Assembly: GCA_035455185.1 (NCBI GenBank)
Contig: DATIFQ010000412.1
Span: 1 to 64,000, forward strand
Reading direction: 5' to 3'
Source of the DNA: JAEHDI01 sp035455185
GTDB lineage: Bacteria > Acidobacteriota > Terriglobia > Bryobacterales > Bryobacteraceae
Length of the DNA stretch: 64,000 nucleotides
Made by a program: the position numbers and the translations under genes. Positions 17,112 to 26,708 of this stretch are shown in pieces (positions within the stretch are counted from its first letter, which is position 1; each line of letters opens with the position of its first letter). Below the pieces are notes generated by a model. It was not told where the DNA came from. It made no database searches and was given only the letters and a program-made list of their open reading frames with translations.

Positions 17112-17858
17112 ATGAGCGGCGAGCAACTTAGGAAATTATTGGAACAGGTACGCGCAGGCGGCGTTGGCATCGACGCCGCGGTGGAGCGGATGCGCCACAT
17201 GCCGTTCGAGGACCTCGGCTTCGCCAAGGTGGACCATCACCGCGCGCTGCGACACGGGATGCCGGAAGTGATTTTCGCCCAGGGCAAGACACCCGAGCAG
17301 GTGGTGGCGATCGCGGGGCGGCTGCTCAAGTCGGCAAGAAACATCCTGATCACGCGAGTTGATGAGCGCACGGCGGCGCTGGTGAAGCGCAAGATCCGGA
17401 AGGTGGAGTATTTTCCGCTATCGAGGGCGATCCGCGTGTGGCAGGACCGCACGATTCGAGGCAAGGGCAAGATTGCGGTGGTGTGTGCGGGGACGAGCGA
17501 CATCCCGGTGGCTGAAGAGGCGCAGGTGACCGCTGAGGTGATGGGGAACGAGGTCATCGCGATTCATGACATCGGGGTCGCGGGGATTCACCGCCTGATG
17601 AGCAACCGGGAGCGGCTAACGGAGGCGAAGGTGGTGATCGTTGCCGCGGGCATGGAGGGAGCGCTGCCAAGCGTGGTCGGGGGCCTGGTGTCCTGTCCGG
17701 TGATTGCGGTGCCGACGAGCATCGGCTACGGCGCCAGCTTCAACGGGCTGGCGGCGCTGCTGGCGATGCTGAACAGTTGCGCGAGCAACGTGACGGTGGT
17801 GAACATCGACAACGGGTTTGGCGCGGGGTACGTGGCGAGTTTGATCAACCGCGTGTAG
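17112..17858 (+). CDS. larB: LarB, nickel-pincer cofactor biosynthesis carboxylase
   Basis: LarB carboxylates and hydrolyses nicotinate adenine dinucleotide to give pyridinium-3,5-biscarboxylic acid mononucleotide, the first step toward the nickel-pincer cofactor of lactate racemase and related enzymes. The 248-residue protein has an N-terminal helical part with DLGFAKVDHHRALRHG, then a PurE-like C-terminal domain with CAGTSDIPVAEEA, AAGMEGALPSVVGGL and PTSIGYGASFNGL. It begins 18 bases after the DUF192 gene. LarC, LarE and LarA are not visible here. Confidence 0.94.
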   Translation: MSGEQLRKLLEQVRAGGVGIDAAVERMRHMPFEDLGFAKVDHHRALRHGMPEVIFAQGKTPEQVVAIAGRLLKSARNILITRVDERTAALVKRKIRKVEYFPLSRAIRVWQDRTIRGKGKIAVVCAGTSDIPVAEEAQVTAEVMGNEVIAIHDIGVAGIHRLMSNRERLTEAKVVIVAAGMEGALPSVVGGLVSCPVIAVPTSIGYGASFNGLAALLAMLNSCASNVTVVNIDNGFGAGYVASLINRV

Positions 17859-17879
17859 TTTCCTGCGTGTCGCTGGCCG

Positions 17880-18317
17880 TCAGGCAGTCTTCGCGGTAAG
17901 GGCCTGGCGGCCCATCTCCTCGGCAAAGACGTAGAAACCGAAGAGTGGTTTCGAGGCTCCACGGCCCCAGCGGCTCACCTTCCACTGCACGCGAAGATAG
18001 CGAACTTCGGGCCTATCGTTGAGGTCGAGTAGGACCTGGTAGGTCCCGCAGTAGAATTTCTGGGGGTATGAGAGCAGGGGTTTTGTGCCCCAATCCGCGT
18101 TATCGGCGGAACCCCAGACGGAGATGTCGAGGCTCTCCTGTTCGATGATGCGCGTGATTCCGAGGGTCAGCAGCAACAGCCTTCCTTGTAAGTCACCGAG
18201 TTCGCTGTCGGGACCTCGTCCGTCCTCGCGAACGACTGTTTCCGGAACAAGAAAGTTCGGTAGCACCGTAGCCTCGCGGAGAACCCGCTTCTTCAGCGTC
18301 TCATATTCGGCGGCCAA
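17880..18317 (-). CDS. conserved hypothetical protein
   Basis: This 145-residue soluble protein has no signal peptide or membrane segment. Its middle (LDISVWGSADNADWG, then YLRVQWKVSRWGRG) resembles a beta-sandwich, and the tail GFYVFAEEM looks ordered. No ATG exists in frame after the upstream stop, and TTG at 18317 is the only reasonable start. It converges on larB with a 21-base gap. I do not recognise a named family. Confidence 0.7.
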   Translation of the reverse strand: MAAEYETLKKRVLREATVLPNFLVPETVVREDGRGPDSELGDLQGRLLLLTLGITRIIEQESLDISVWGSADNADWGTKPLLSYPQKFYCGTYQVLLDLNDRPEVRYLRVQWKVSRWGRGASKPLFGFYVFAEEMGRQALTAKTA

Positions 18318-18406
18318 AAGGAAAGCCGGGTTGTTCGCTCAACTGTGGTGTTGCCTTTTGCGTGCCATTCAAACAGAGCGACCGCAGGAGCGGCAGCCCG
18401 CCCCGC

Positions 18407-19603
18407 TCACAGCCGGGCGAGACGGCGGGCGGCTTCGTCGAGGGTTTCAGGCTTCTTGCAGAAGCAGAAGCGGACCATTCGGGCGCCGTCACGGGGATCC
18501 TGGAAGAAACTGGACCCGGGGACGGCGGCCACACCGGCGTGCTCGATGAGGTGGCGCACGAAGGCCACGTCGTCCGGAAAGCCGAAGCCGGAGACATCGG
18601 TCATCACATAGTAGGCGCCTTTTGGAGTGAAACAGTGGAAGCCGGCGCCAGCAAGGATCGAGAGCGTCCGGTCGCGGCGAACCGCGTAGTCCCGGGCGAG
18701 CGTTTCGTAATACTCATCCGGCATCGATAACGCGGTGACGCCCGCCTGCTGCAAGGGCGCGGCTGCACCGACGGTCAGGAAATCGTGGACCTTGCGGATC
18801 GAATCCGCCAGATCCGGGGCGGCCAGGGCCCAGCCGACGCGCCAGCCGGTCACCGAATAGGTCTTGCTCATGCTGTTGACCAGAATCGACCGGTTTCGCA
18901 TGCCGGGCAGGGTCATGATCGGGACGTGCCGGGCGCCATCGTACAGGATGTGCTCGTAAATCTCGTCGGTGATGGCGAGCGCGTCGAACTGCTGGCATAG
19001 CCGGGCGATGAACTCCAGTTCCTCGCGCGTGAAGACCTTGCCGGTAGGGTTGTTCGGCGTGTTGAGGATGATCGCCTTGGTACGCGGTCCGAACGCGCGG
19101 CGGAGCTCGTCCGGATCGAAGGTCCAGTCCGGAGGACGCAACTTGACGAGCCGCGGGACCGCTCCGGAGAGGCGGGTATCCGGCCCGTAATTCTCGTAGA
19201 ACGGCTCGAAGATGACGACTTCGTCGCCTGGATTGGTCACGGCGAGCAACGAGGCGATCATCGATTCGGTGGCACCACAGCAGACGGTGATCTCGCGTTC
19301 CGGATCGACGTCGATCCCGTACCAATGGCGGTACTTGGCGGCGATGGCTGCACGGAACGGCCGAGCACCCCAGGTGATCGCGTACTGGTTGATACCGGCG
19401 GCGATGGCCTCGCGGGCGGCCTCCTTCAACTCGCCGGGAGCGCCGAAATCCGGCATGCCCTGCGCGAGGTTTACCGCCTTATGCCGGATGGCCAGACGGG
19501 TCATTTCACGGATGACTGATTCGGTGAACTGTGAGGCGCGATCGCTCAGGAAACGCGCGCGGTCACTTCTTGCCGGCAACGGCTCGCTTGCGGAAAGCCC
19601 CAT
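18407..19603 (-). CDS. PLP-dependent aminotransferase, class I/II
   Basis: This 398-residue fold-type I aminotransferase contains NTPNNPTGKVF, ITDEIYEHILYDG and the PLP lysine in SMSKTYSVTGWRVGW, plus the C-terminal arginine region RFCFCKKPETL. The overall pattern (AVNLAQGMPDF, GINQYAITWG) is like the kynurenine/methionine/aspartate aminotransferase group, and the specific amino acid cannot be told. ATG 19603 overlaps the lytic-transglycosylase stop by 41 bases. No better start lies further in, so this is taken as a real overlap. Confidence 0.92.
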   Translation of the reverse strand: MGLSASEPLPARSDRARFLSDRASQFTESVIREMTRLAIRHKAVNLAQGMPDFGAPGELKEAAREAIAAGINQYAITWGARPFRAAIAAKYRHWYGIDVDPEREITVCCGATESMIASLLAVTNPGDEVVIFEPFYENYGPDTRLSGAVPRLVKLRPPDWTFDPDELRRAFGPRTKAIILNTPNNPTGKVFTREELEFIARLCQQFDALAITDEIYEHILYDGARHVPIMTLPGMRNRSILVNSMSKTYSVTGWRVGWALAAPDLADSIRKVHDFLTVGAAAPLQQAGVTALSMPDEYYETLARDYAVRRDRTLSILAGAGFHCFTPKGAYYVMTDVSGFGFPDDVAFVRHLIEHAGVAAVPGSSFFQDPRDGARMVRFCFCKKPETLDEAARRLARL

Positions 19604-21770
19604 CTGTCGAGGGTACCTCAGTGGCTTTCGGACCGTAAAGGCGGCGGTACACCTCGGCGTTGGCAAGCACGACCTGCACGTACGTACGGGTCTCGGTGAA
19701 CGGGATCGTCTCGATGAATTCGGCGGGCTCGCGGAACGGGCCCCATGTGGTCCACACGTCGACACGGGACTTGCCGCCGTTGTACGCGGCCAAGGCGGCC
19801 TCAACGTCTCCGCCTAGTTCGTCGAGCCGCTGGCGGAAGTAATAGGTCCCAAGCCGGATGTTGTAATCGGGGCGGAACAGCAGCGCGGAACGGAACCGGC
19901 CCGAACGGGTTTTACGGGCAAGGTAACGTCCGGTGGACGGCAGTACCTGCATCAGGCCGTAGGCTCGGGCACGAGAGATGGCCGTGCGGTCGAACTCCGA
20001 TTCCTGGCGAATCAGCCCGGCGAGCACGAACGGATCGAGGTTCCGCAGCCGGCCGTACTTCTCGAGCGACTGGCGGTATGGCAGCGGGAAGGCTAGGCGC
20101 CAGAACTCGGCTGGCGCGGATTCGAGCGGCGTATAGAGGTAGGTCGGCCATACACCTTTGATGTGCCGGATCGCCGTCTCCGGGACCCCGCGCCGCGAGG
20201 CCTGGCGGGCGAGTTCCAGGGCCAGGGACGGCGCGTCGCCATTTGCACGGGCCTCAAAGCGAAGCTCCGCGTCGGCGAAGTCGGACAGCCCGGTGGAGGC
20301 GAGCAGGCGAGCGCGGGCGATGCGCAGACGGGACTGCTCGCCTGGCTTAAAACTGACGGGGCCGCCGCGGACCGGCAATTGCAGGCCGTCGAAGGCGGTG
20401 GGCGGCATGTTGGATCCGGTATTCCGGGCCAGTGGTCCCTGGGTGAGCCTGTCCTCGCAGAGGAAGGCGTAGTAGCGGTTCGGGAAGTGCTCGACCACCT
20501 TCCGATAGAGAGCGCGCGCTTCACCGCTGCGGCCAGCCTCCTCGGCCGAGCGCCCGAGGAAGTAGAGCGCGGCGCTCGCTTTGGGGCTTTCGGGATACCG
20601 CGAGAGGTGCTCCGCCATCAATACCGGCGCCGCCGGGGTTCGGCGCATCCACTCCGCCCAGGCAACCTTCCAGTGACAATTTGACGCCTCTGCCGAAGCC
20701 GGGAACGACTCATAGCAGGCTCGGTACAACGGCTCGAAGGCGGCAACGTCGTTTCTCAGCAGGTACTCGTTGGCGGCCCAGACCAGGGCTTTCAGCCGCC
20801 ATTCCGATTGCGGGTGGAGGCGGCCAAGCTCGGCGAGGTGCTCCTGCATAGCCTGCGTGTCGTCGAGGCGGCGGGCACAAGCCGTCATGAAGTACAGGCG
20901 TTCGGCGGCAGCCTCGGGCGACAGGGATCCAAGGGACTTCAGGTATTGGTAAGCCGTCTGGGTCCGTTGCGCCATGTAATCTGCAACGCCGATGCGAACG
21001 CTTGCCAGGTCCCGCTCCAGCCCGCCGAGCCGCGGGATGAGCCCTTCGAATTCGTCGCGGGCGCGGCCATATTCGCGCGCTTCCAGCCACTTCCCCGCCC
21101 TTTCGAGCATCGCGTGAGGCATGGGTGGCGGATAACCGGCTCCCATCGCCGCCCGGAGGCGTTCCAACGCCGACGCGGCCGCCGACGCGGCCGAGGTAGC
21201 AGGAAACTGGAAGTAGACCCGCTGGTAGTAGCCCGCGGCGGCAGGCAGGTCTCCCGCTGATTCCAGAGCGGAAGCGAGCGCGAAGTCGCCGGCAGGCTGG
21301 GTCAGACGGGCATACCCGGCACGAAGAACGGTGATCGCATCGGTGGGCGCTCCAGACTCGGTGTACGCCTTCGCGGAGAGAATCGCCGCCCGGCTGGTTA
21401 ACGGAGATGGCGGGGTAGCTTCGAGCACGGTCCTCAACTCGCTTGCGGCCGCGGCCGGGTCGCCCGCTTCCAGATGCGAAGCTCCAAGGTGAAACGCAAC
21501 GTAGTCGTCGAGCTGGGGCAACCGCTTACGCGCCTCGCTCAGCCTCTTGATCGCCTCCGGGTAGCTTCCGTCCTCGAAGTCGATGACACCCAAGGCAAAG
21601 AGCGCCATGGCGCCCTGGGAGTCTTTCGGATGCGCCGCGGCGAACCGTGCAATTGCGTCGCGACCGGCGACGCTGGGGCGCTCACGGCAGGCGCGGACCA
21701 ACGACTCCAGGTTCTGCGCCGGAAGCACCAGCGGAAAGAGCAGAAGGAAAGTGAGCGCCAGTGTCCGCAT
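19563..21770 (-). CDS. soluble lytic murein transglycosylase with TPR-like superhelix
   Basis: ATG 21770 gives a 735-residue exported protein (signal MRTLALTFLLLFPLVLPAQ). Residues ~20-560 are helical tetratricopeptide-like repeats, as in the Slt70 U-shaped domain. The last ~170 residues are an SLT domain with catalytic Glu in LIRQESEFDR, then SRARAYGLMQVLPSTG and AYNGGKSRVDVW. It should cleave peptidoglycan between MurNAc and GlcNAc in the periplasm. It lies four bases after the GAF-protein stop and overlaps the aminotransferase gene downstream. Confidence 0.93.
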   Translation of the reverse strand: MRTLALTFLLLFPLVLPAQNLESLVRACRERPSVAGRDAIARFAAAHPKDSQGAMALFALGVIDFEDGSYPEAIKRLSEARKRLPQLDDYVAFHLGASHLEAGDPAAAASELRTVLEATPPSPLTSRAAILSAKAYTESGAPTDAITVLRAGYARLTQPAGDFALASALESAGDLPAAAGYYQRVYFQFPATSAASAAASALERLRAAMGAGYPPPMPHAMLERAGKWLEAREYGRARDEFEGLIPRLGGLERDLASVRIGVADYMAQRTQTAYQYLKSLGSLSPEAAAERLYFMTACARRLDDTQAMQEHLAELGRLHPQSEWRLKALVWAANEYLLRNDVAAFEPLYRACYESFPASAEASNCHWKVAWAEWMRRTPAAPVLMAEHLSRYPESPKASAALYFLGRSAEEAGRSGEARALYRKVVEHFPNRYYAFLCEDRLTQGPLARNTGSNMPPTAFDGLQLPVRGGPVSFKPGEQSRLRIARARLLASTGLSDFADAELRFEARANGDAPSLALELARQASRRGVPETAIRHIKGVWPTYLYTPLESAPAEFWRLAFPLPYRQSLEKYGRLRNLDPFVLAGLIRQESEFDRTAISRARAYGLMQVLPSTGRYLARKTRSGRFRSALLFRPDYNIRLGTYYFRQRLDELGGDVEAALAAYNGGKSRVDVWTTWGPFREPAEFIETIPFTETRTYVQVVLANAEVYRRLYGPKATEVPSTDGAFRKRAVAGKK

Positions 21771-21774
21771 CGGT

Positions 21775-22878
21775 TCACACGAGAGGCCCCGGGTACTCCG
21801 GTCCCAACAAAGCAGGATCATCGTTGGCCAGCGTGCGAACCAGTTCCAGGTGGAAATAATCGACCATAGTGGGACACGAAACGGCAAACTGAAGCCGGAA
21901 CGCCTCCCGCCCGGCGTCGATGTCGCCCCTCAGATCGGCATAAAGGTTGGAGGACAGGCGGCCGGAGCGAACTTCGCGGGGCTTGTAAAGCCGCATTTCG
22001 GCAACCTGGACGCGAGCGAAGCGCTGCGCCCGCAGGTGGAGATCCTGGTCTTCCGGAGGAAGCGCCGGCCAGTCCGGCAGTTTGGAGCTTGGACCGGGCG
22101 CCTGCCCGGCAATCATGACGAGGCCGGAGGACGCCGCCGTCGCGGCCGCCCGGCGAGAATCCAGGGCGCCTCCGGCAAGGGCCGTGAGAAGTTCCAGTGC
22201 GGCGGTGTGAAGCCGGGTTTCGTGTCCGTCGGCGTACAACAAACCGACCGCCTTGCCCTGGCAAACCACGGGGAAGAAGAACGAACGCCCCGCGGAGTCT
22301 TCGCCCAGCGCGGACGCCAGCGTTTCGGAAAGCTCCCCCGCGGTGCGCATCGCGACAACCGTATCGAGTGACTCCACGGCGCCGGCGGCTGCCGGAGAAG
22401 CTTCAAGGGGCGTCTCGGCCACGAGCAAAACGCCGGCCGCGTCCGGATCGAGACCGCGGGCTCCGGCGCACCGCAATGCTACGCCCTCGACGGCAAACAG
22501 AACGGCCCGATCACAGAATGCATCGGCCGCATCGAGCAGGACGGCGTGCAGATCGTCGCCGGATTCGGACTGCCGCATCCGGCGGGCGGCTTGGTTCAAC
22601 TGTTCGGCTGTCTCGCGCCGCAGCGTTTCGCGCTGGCCGGCGATTCGCGCGGAGATCTCCCGGCCGAATTCCTCTTCGACCAGGGAAGCAAGCTCGGCGA
22701 AACGGTCTTCGAGGACGCGGTCGATCTGCTCTTTCCAGCCTGCGGTGAGTTGCTCCTCGACGCGCTCGACGTGGAGCTGCCAGGCTGCCTTCAGCTGTTC
22801 ACGCGCGGTGATGCGTTGCTCTTCGAGCGTGCTCGTGAGACTGAAGTCCGTCCAAGGCAGCAGTCGGGGTGTTTCCAT
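21775..22878 (-). CDS. coiled-coil protein with a GAF-like domain, function unknown
   Basis: The start is ATG 22878, with a TTG two codons upstream. Residues ~15-105 are an amphipathic coiled coil rich in Glu, Gln and Arg. Residues ~110-250 look like a GAF-type sensor domain (FCDRAVLFAVEGVALRCAG, then FFPVVCQGKAVGLLYADG). The last ~90 residues contain LPPEDQDLHLRAQRFARVQVA, a segment I have seen in acidobacterial proteins of unknown role. No catalytic output domain is present. It sits between asmA-like and lytic-transglycosylase genes, which hints at a cell-envelope context. Confidence 0.75.
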   Translation of the reverse strand: METPRLLPWTDFSLTSTLEEQRITAREQLKAAWQLHVERVEEQLTAGWKEQIDRVLEDRFAELASLVEEEFGREISARIAGQRETLRRETAEQLNQAARRMRQSESGDDLHAVLLDAADAFCDRAVLFAVEGVALRCAGARGLDPDAAGVLLVAETPLEASPAAAGAVESLDTVVAMRTAGELSETLASALGEDSAGRSFFFPVVCQGKAVGLLYADGHETRLHTAALELLTALAGGALDSRRAAATAASSGLVMIAGQAPGPSSKLPDWPALPPEDQDLHLRAQRFARVQVAEMRLYKPREVRSGRLSSNLYADLRGDIDAGREAFRLQFAVSCPTMVDYFHLELVRTLANDDPALLGPEYPGPLV

Positions 22879-22918
22879 GTTCAATAGCCAGTGTATCGAA
22901 TCGCCACTCGCTCACGAC

Positions 22919-25267
22919 TCAGCGCGGCGGTTCTAGACGGAGTTCGAGAGGCGAGAGGCTGCCGGCGAGACGCAGCGGATGTGCTCCGCCGGAGAGCTCG
23001 ACGGATATACGCCCGTCTTCGCGCGCCACCGCATGCCCGGTGAGAACGTCCGTGCCCACTGCCACCCGCAGGCAATCCAACTCGACGCTGGGGCCCTTGC
23101 CGCTCCACAAGGCGCTGTAGCATCCGGAGACCAACGGCAGCTCTGTGTCCGGAGAAAGCGCGACGGACCGGCCCTGGAACGTTCCTTCAGCGTGCATCCG
23201 CCGGAGAAGTTCGTCACCGGACCCCGACGTTCTGAGCCTCGCGTCTCCACCGAGCGTTCCACCGCGCCATGCTATCGAGTCAACGGCGACACCAAGGTCA
23301 TAGACTGGCTCACGCCCGCCCACGCCAATCGAAAGATGGCCGTCAATACGGCCTTGTGCGACCCGGGCGGAGACGCGAGTGACTTCGAGGCGCTCGCCAT
23401 CCCAAAACCAGCGTGCGCGAACGGACTCGAAGTCGAGTCCCTGGACTGCAAAGTTTCCAATCTCCAGCGTGCCTTCGGCCTTCCGTGCTCGGAGCCACTC
23501 CGGCAGCGGTGACCGCCCGAACGCCAGCGCCCGGGAGAGTAGGCCGGCCTGCCGCTGGAGGGTGGGCATGAACAGCCACTCGAGTTCGCCCGCGCGCAGC
23601 CGCTCCACGCGGCAACGGATGCGGTGCGGGTACCGGGCCCCGGGCTGGTGGCGATAGTCGCCTTGGATTGCCGTCTCACCGAGGGCGCCTTTTACGTCCG
23701 TTACCGATAGACGGCCGCCATCGAGTTTCACGGATGCGGCTTCGATGGCCAGCGGCGCGGCCAGGCCGTTGACCTCGACGTTGGTCCCGGTCACGCGAAT
23801 GGCGCCTGACCACTCGCCCGGCGTACCGGGGTTCTGACGGTATCGCAGCGCTCCGCTCCACGCGCCTCCGCGGAAGTGGTCTAGGAACGGGACGCGGCCG
23901 ATCCCCGCCGGAAGGCTTTGGCCACGGTCCGGACCACCAAGGCTTAGCTGCTGGGTTTGGACCTGAAGGTCGACACGCTCGGGGTCTTGCTGGTAGTCGA
24001 GATCGAGACGCACGGTCTCTCCATCGGCCGTGCGGAGCAGCGCCGGAGCGAGCCTCAGCCGGCTTCCGGCGACCGTCAGGCGTGCTTCTTCGAAAACTGC
24101 CGGAGGGCTTCCCACGAGACCAATTCTCGCTCCCAGCATATCGGCGCTCCCCTGAAGGCCGTCCGCGTGCGAGTAACCGAAGACGCCGGTCATTTCACCT
24201 TCGGCCGAGAGCGTGTCGGTGAACGAAAACCCCATATGACGGGAGATTTCAAGCACGCTGGCGACAGGCAGCCGGTTGAGAGCCACGTTGACTCCCCAAG
24301 CAGGATCGGAGAGATACCGTGAAGCCCGGAAGCGGACGATCAGCGCGGAATTTCGTTCGGGCACCGTCTCGATCTCAAGCCGCTGCGACTTCAGGTCAAC
24401 TCGGCCCCGGAAGCGCAACGGGCCTCCCGCGGCGTAAGGTGGCATGAGGTCCCAACGATGGATGTCCTGAAGCTGCAGGTCACCCGCGATCTCCACGTTG
24501 TCAATGGGCCCTCGGAGGCGCGCCGTGGCGGCGACGCGGCCGTGGACTCCCAGATCCTCCCCATGCACCAGAGTGACCAGTTCGCCGATTGCGCTTCGCT
24601 CGAGATTCAGGCTCAGGTCAAGCCTGCCGTCTCCCGGGGGCGACGGCTGCCAGCGCCCGCGTCCTGAGAACCGGCCGAAGCCGTGCGCCGGTCGATCTGT
24701 GCGCGCCGGCTCGCCGGAAAAGCGAACGTCAAACCGGCCGCCCGGAACAGAAGGCGGGTCGATGTCGAGGTCGGCGCCAGTGAAGTAAAACACGGATTTC
24801 GTATCCCCGAACTTGAAGTTCAGGCGGCCACCCCGAACCCGGAACTCGGGTAGGTCCGCTGCAGCGGCACGGGCGACGAGCGGCTGGAAATTCCAAGGGC
24901 CCGCAACCGTCTTGACGAGGTTCACACTCGGCTCGTTAAGGCGCAAGCTTGAGAACTCGAGCTGTCCAGTGAACAAAGCTCCGATCCGAATATTCGCCTC
25001 CATGGAGGCGACGTAGGCGATTGGCTCGATCCCGATCGCGGGGTCCTCGTGGATCACTACTTTATTCAGCGTGAACCCCGGACCCCGGAGCAGACTAAAG
25101 CGAACGTCCGCGATCTCAACTTTCCGGCCGAGAGCAGCTTCGAGTGATTGGTGGACCCTTCGTCGAAACTGGTCCGCGTGGAGAAAAGGCGCCACCGCCA
25201 CGGCCGCAGCCGCCAGCATCAGGGCCGCTAGGACGACCTTCCGAAGCGTGACGCGCGGCAGTTTCAT
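22919..25267 (-). CDS. AsmA-like envelope protein
   Basis: A 782-residue protein with one N-terminal membrane anchor (residues ~9-29) and a long periplasmic beta-rich region. The opening VHQSLEAALGRKVEIADV with GPGFTLNKVVI is the AsmA-family N-terminal signature, and the C-terminal third has AsmA_2-type repeats. Family members are thought to be long bridge-like proteins between the membranes that influence outer-membrane lipid balance. Its ATG overlaps the mocA-like stop codon as ATGA. Confidence 0.85.
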   Translation of the reverse strand: MKLPRVTLRKVVLAALMLAAAAVAVAPFLHADQFRRRVHQSLEAALGRKVEIADVRFSLLRGPGFTLNKVVIHEDPAIGIEPIAYVASMEANIRIGALFTGQLEFSSLRLNEPSVNLVKTVAGPWNFQPLVARAAAADLPEFRVRGGRLNFKFGDTKSVFYFTGADLDIDPPSVPGGRFDVRFSGEPARTDRPAHGFGRFSGRGRWQPSPPGDGRLDLSLNLERSAIGELVTLVHGEDLGVHGRVAATARLRGPIDNVEIAGDLQLQDIHRWDLMPPYAAGGPLRFRGRVDLKSQRLEIETVPERNSALIVRFRASRYLSDPAWGVNVALNRLPVASVLEISRHMGFSFTDTLSAEGEMTGVFGYSHADGLQGSADMLGARIGLVGSPPAVFEEARLTVAGSRLRLAPALLRTADGETVRLDLDYQQDPERVDLQVQTQQLSLGGPDRGQSLPAGIGRVPFLDHFRGGAWSGALRYRQNPGTPGEWSGAIRVTGTNVEVNGLAAPLAIEAASVKLDGGRLSVTDVKGALGETAIQGDYRHQPGARYPHRIRCRVERLRAGELEWLFMPTLQRQAGLLSRALAFGRSPLPEWLRARKAEGTLEIGNFAVQGLDFESVRARWFWDGERLEVTRVSARVAQGRIDGHLSIGVGGREPVYDLGVAVDSIAWRGGTLGGDARLRTSGSGDELLRRMHAEGTFQGRSVALSPDTELPLVSGCYSALWSGKGPSVELDCLRVAVGTDVLTGHAVAREDGRISVELSGGAHPLRLAGSLSPLELRLEPPR

Positions 25268-25866
25268 GGCCGCAGCGGCGCCGACAGCAAACGGCGGTAC
25301 GCCTCGGGGTCGTCGGCATCCTCGTGGATTCCCGGGTCGTTCACTTCCACGCGGGCGGTCCGGTCCAGATGACGATGGACGACGTCGCGCGCCGTGGCGC
25401 CGGCTGCGAGCGAGAGGAACTCCGGAATCAGCTCGCGGGCGCAGCAGACGGGGTGACCGCGGCGGCCATTGGATTGCGGGATCACAAGCAGCTCACCGGA
25501 TCGGCCGGAGAATCGGCGGACGATTGCGGAGACAGTGGATGGGCGCACGCCGGCATGGTCGACCGGGGTGAAGAGGAATCCGTCGGCATCCTCAGGAACG
25601 GCGGAGAGGCCGCTCTGAAGAGAACTGAGCTGGCCGCGCGCGTAATCGGGATTCACCACGACGGCATCCGCAACCTCCGGCGCGAGACCATGGCGAACGG
25701 TTTCGGCGTCATGTCCCAGCACCAGGATGACAGGCGCGCACCCCGCTTCCCGGAACAATCGAGCGAGACGTTCGGCGAACGTTTCTCCCGCCAGCGGCAG
25801 AAGGGCCTTCGGAGTGCCCATCCGGCTGGATGCACCCGCGGCCAGGATGAGAGCGGCAAGTTTCAC
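25264..25866 (-). CDS. MobA/MocA-like nucleotidyltransferase
   Basis: The 200-residue protein starts with the nucleotidyltransferase signature LAAGASSRMGTPKALLPL and has VNPDYARGQLSSLQSGL and FTPVDHAGVRPSTV, typical of molybdenum-cofactor cytidylyl- or guanylyltransferases. Pairing with an XdhC-like gene supports a role in preparing molybdenum cofactor for a hydroxylase, but no such enzyme is in the window. The start is GTG 25866, overlapping the xdhC-like TGA as GTGA, and the stop overlaps the next ATG. Confidence 0.9.
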   Translation of the reverse strand: MKLAALILAAGASSRMGTPKALLPLAGETFAERLARLFREAGCAPVILVLGHDAETVRHGLAPEVADAVVVNPDYARGQLSSLQSGLSAVPEDADGFLFTPVDHAGVRPSTVSAIVRRFSGRSGELLVIPQSNGRRGHPVCCARELIPEFLSLAAGATARDVVHRHLDRTARVEVNDPGIHEDADDPEAYRRLLSAPLRP

Positions 25867-26699
25867 TTCAGCAGCGCCCTGGTGTTTTCGTGGGCGAAAA
25901 TTGATTTTGAGAGCTCGCGCCAGTCCGACGGAGCGTTCCGCCGGACGGCGATCATCTCTGCCACAACCGAGATAGCGATCTCTTCCGGAGACTCAGCGCC
26001 AATCTCCAGTCCCATAGGTGCGTAGATTCTCTCCAGGCTCTCACGCGCAACACCCTCCCTCTCCAATTCCTTGATCACCGAGATGACTTTCCGCTTGCTG
26101 CCGATCATGGCGATGTAGCGCGCAGAAGATCCGGCGACGAGACGAAGGACCCGCATGTCGTCCCGGTGGCCGCGGGTGACGATGACAACATAGCCGGACT
26201 CGTTGATGGCGAGCCGCGGGACGACATCCTCATACTCGCCGGCGTGGATTTCGTCCGCCTCCGGGAAACGCTCGCGGCTGGCGAACGATTCGCGATCATC
26301 GATCACGGCGGTGGAGAAGCCGGCAAGAGCGGCGACTTTGGCGAGGCTTTTCGAGATGTGTCCCGCCCCAAAAATAAACGCCTTTGGCTGAGGGAATACT
26401 GGCTCCACGAAGACCTCCAGTTGGCCGCCGCAGATCAGGCCGTTGTCGTAAGCGGCGTCCTGTCCAAGATTGAAACTGAGACGTTTCGCCTTGCCTGACT
26501 CGATGACTTCCCGAGCAGCGTTCCAGACCTCTGCCTCAACGCAGCCGCCGCCGATCGTGCCGGCGATAGAACCGTCGTCGCGGATGAGCAATTTGGCGCT
26601 CTCGTAGCTGGGGATGGATCCCTGTACCTGGACAATGGTGGCAAGCGCGCATCTCCTGCCTTCGCGGCGCAGCCGCACCAACTCTTCGAAGATGTCCAT
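25863..26699 (-). CDS. XdhC/CoxI-family protein
   Basis: ATG 26699 gives 278 residues. The N-terminal XdhC/CoxI domain contains CALATIVQVQGSIP and GGGCVEAEVW. The C-terminal Rossmann-type XdhC_C domain contains FIFGAGHISKSLAKVA, VIVTRGHRDDM and AMIGSKRKV. Such proteins bind and sulfurate molybdenum cofactor and insert it into xanthine dehydrogenase-like enzymes. It is first in a six-gene leftward run. A TATAAT box ends nine bases before the ATG and no ribosome-binding site is visible, so the mRNA may be leaderless. Confidence 0.92.
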   Translation of the reverse strand: MDIFEELVRLRREGRRCALATIVQVQGSIPSYESAKLLIRDDGSIAGTIGGGCVEAEVWNAAREVIESGKAKRLSFNLGQDAAYDNGLICGGQLEVFVEPVFPQPKAFIFGAGHISKSLAKVAALAGFSTAVIDDRESFASRERFPEADEIHAGEYEDVVPRLAINESGYVVIVTRGHRDDMRVLRLVAGSSARYIAMIGSKRKVISVIKELEREGVARESLERIYAPMGLEIGAESPEEIAISVVAEMIAVRRNAPSDWRELSKSIFAHENTRALLK

Positions 26700-26708
26700 T
26701 CGTCGGAG

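Noticed and set aside
21168..21195. Short GCCGACGCG-type tandem repeat
   Set aside because: It is a coding Ser-Ala run within the lytic transglycosylase helices, with no sign of being more than local codon repetition.
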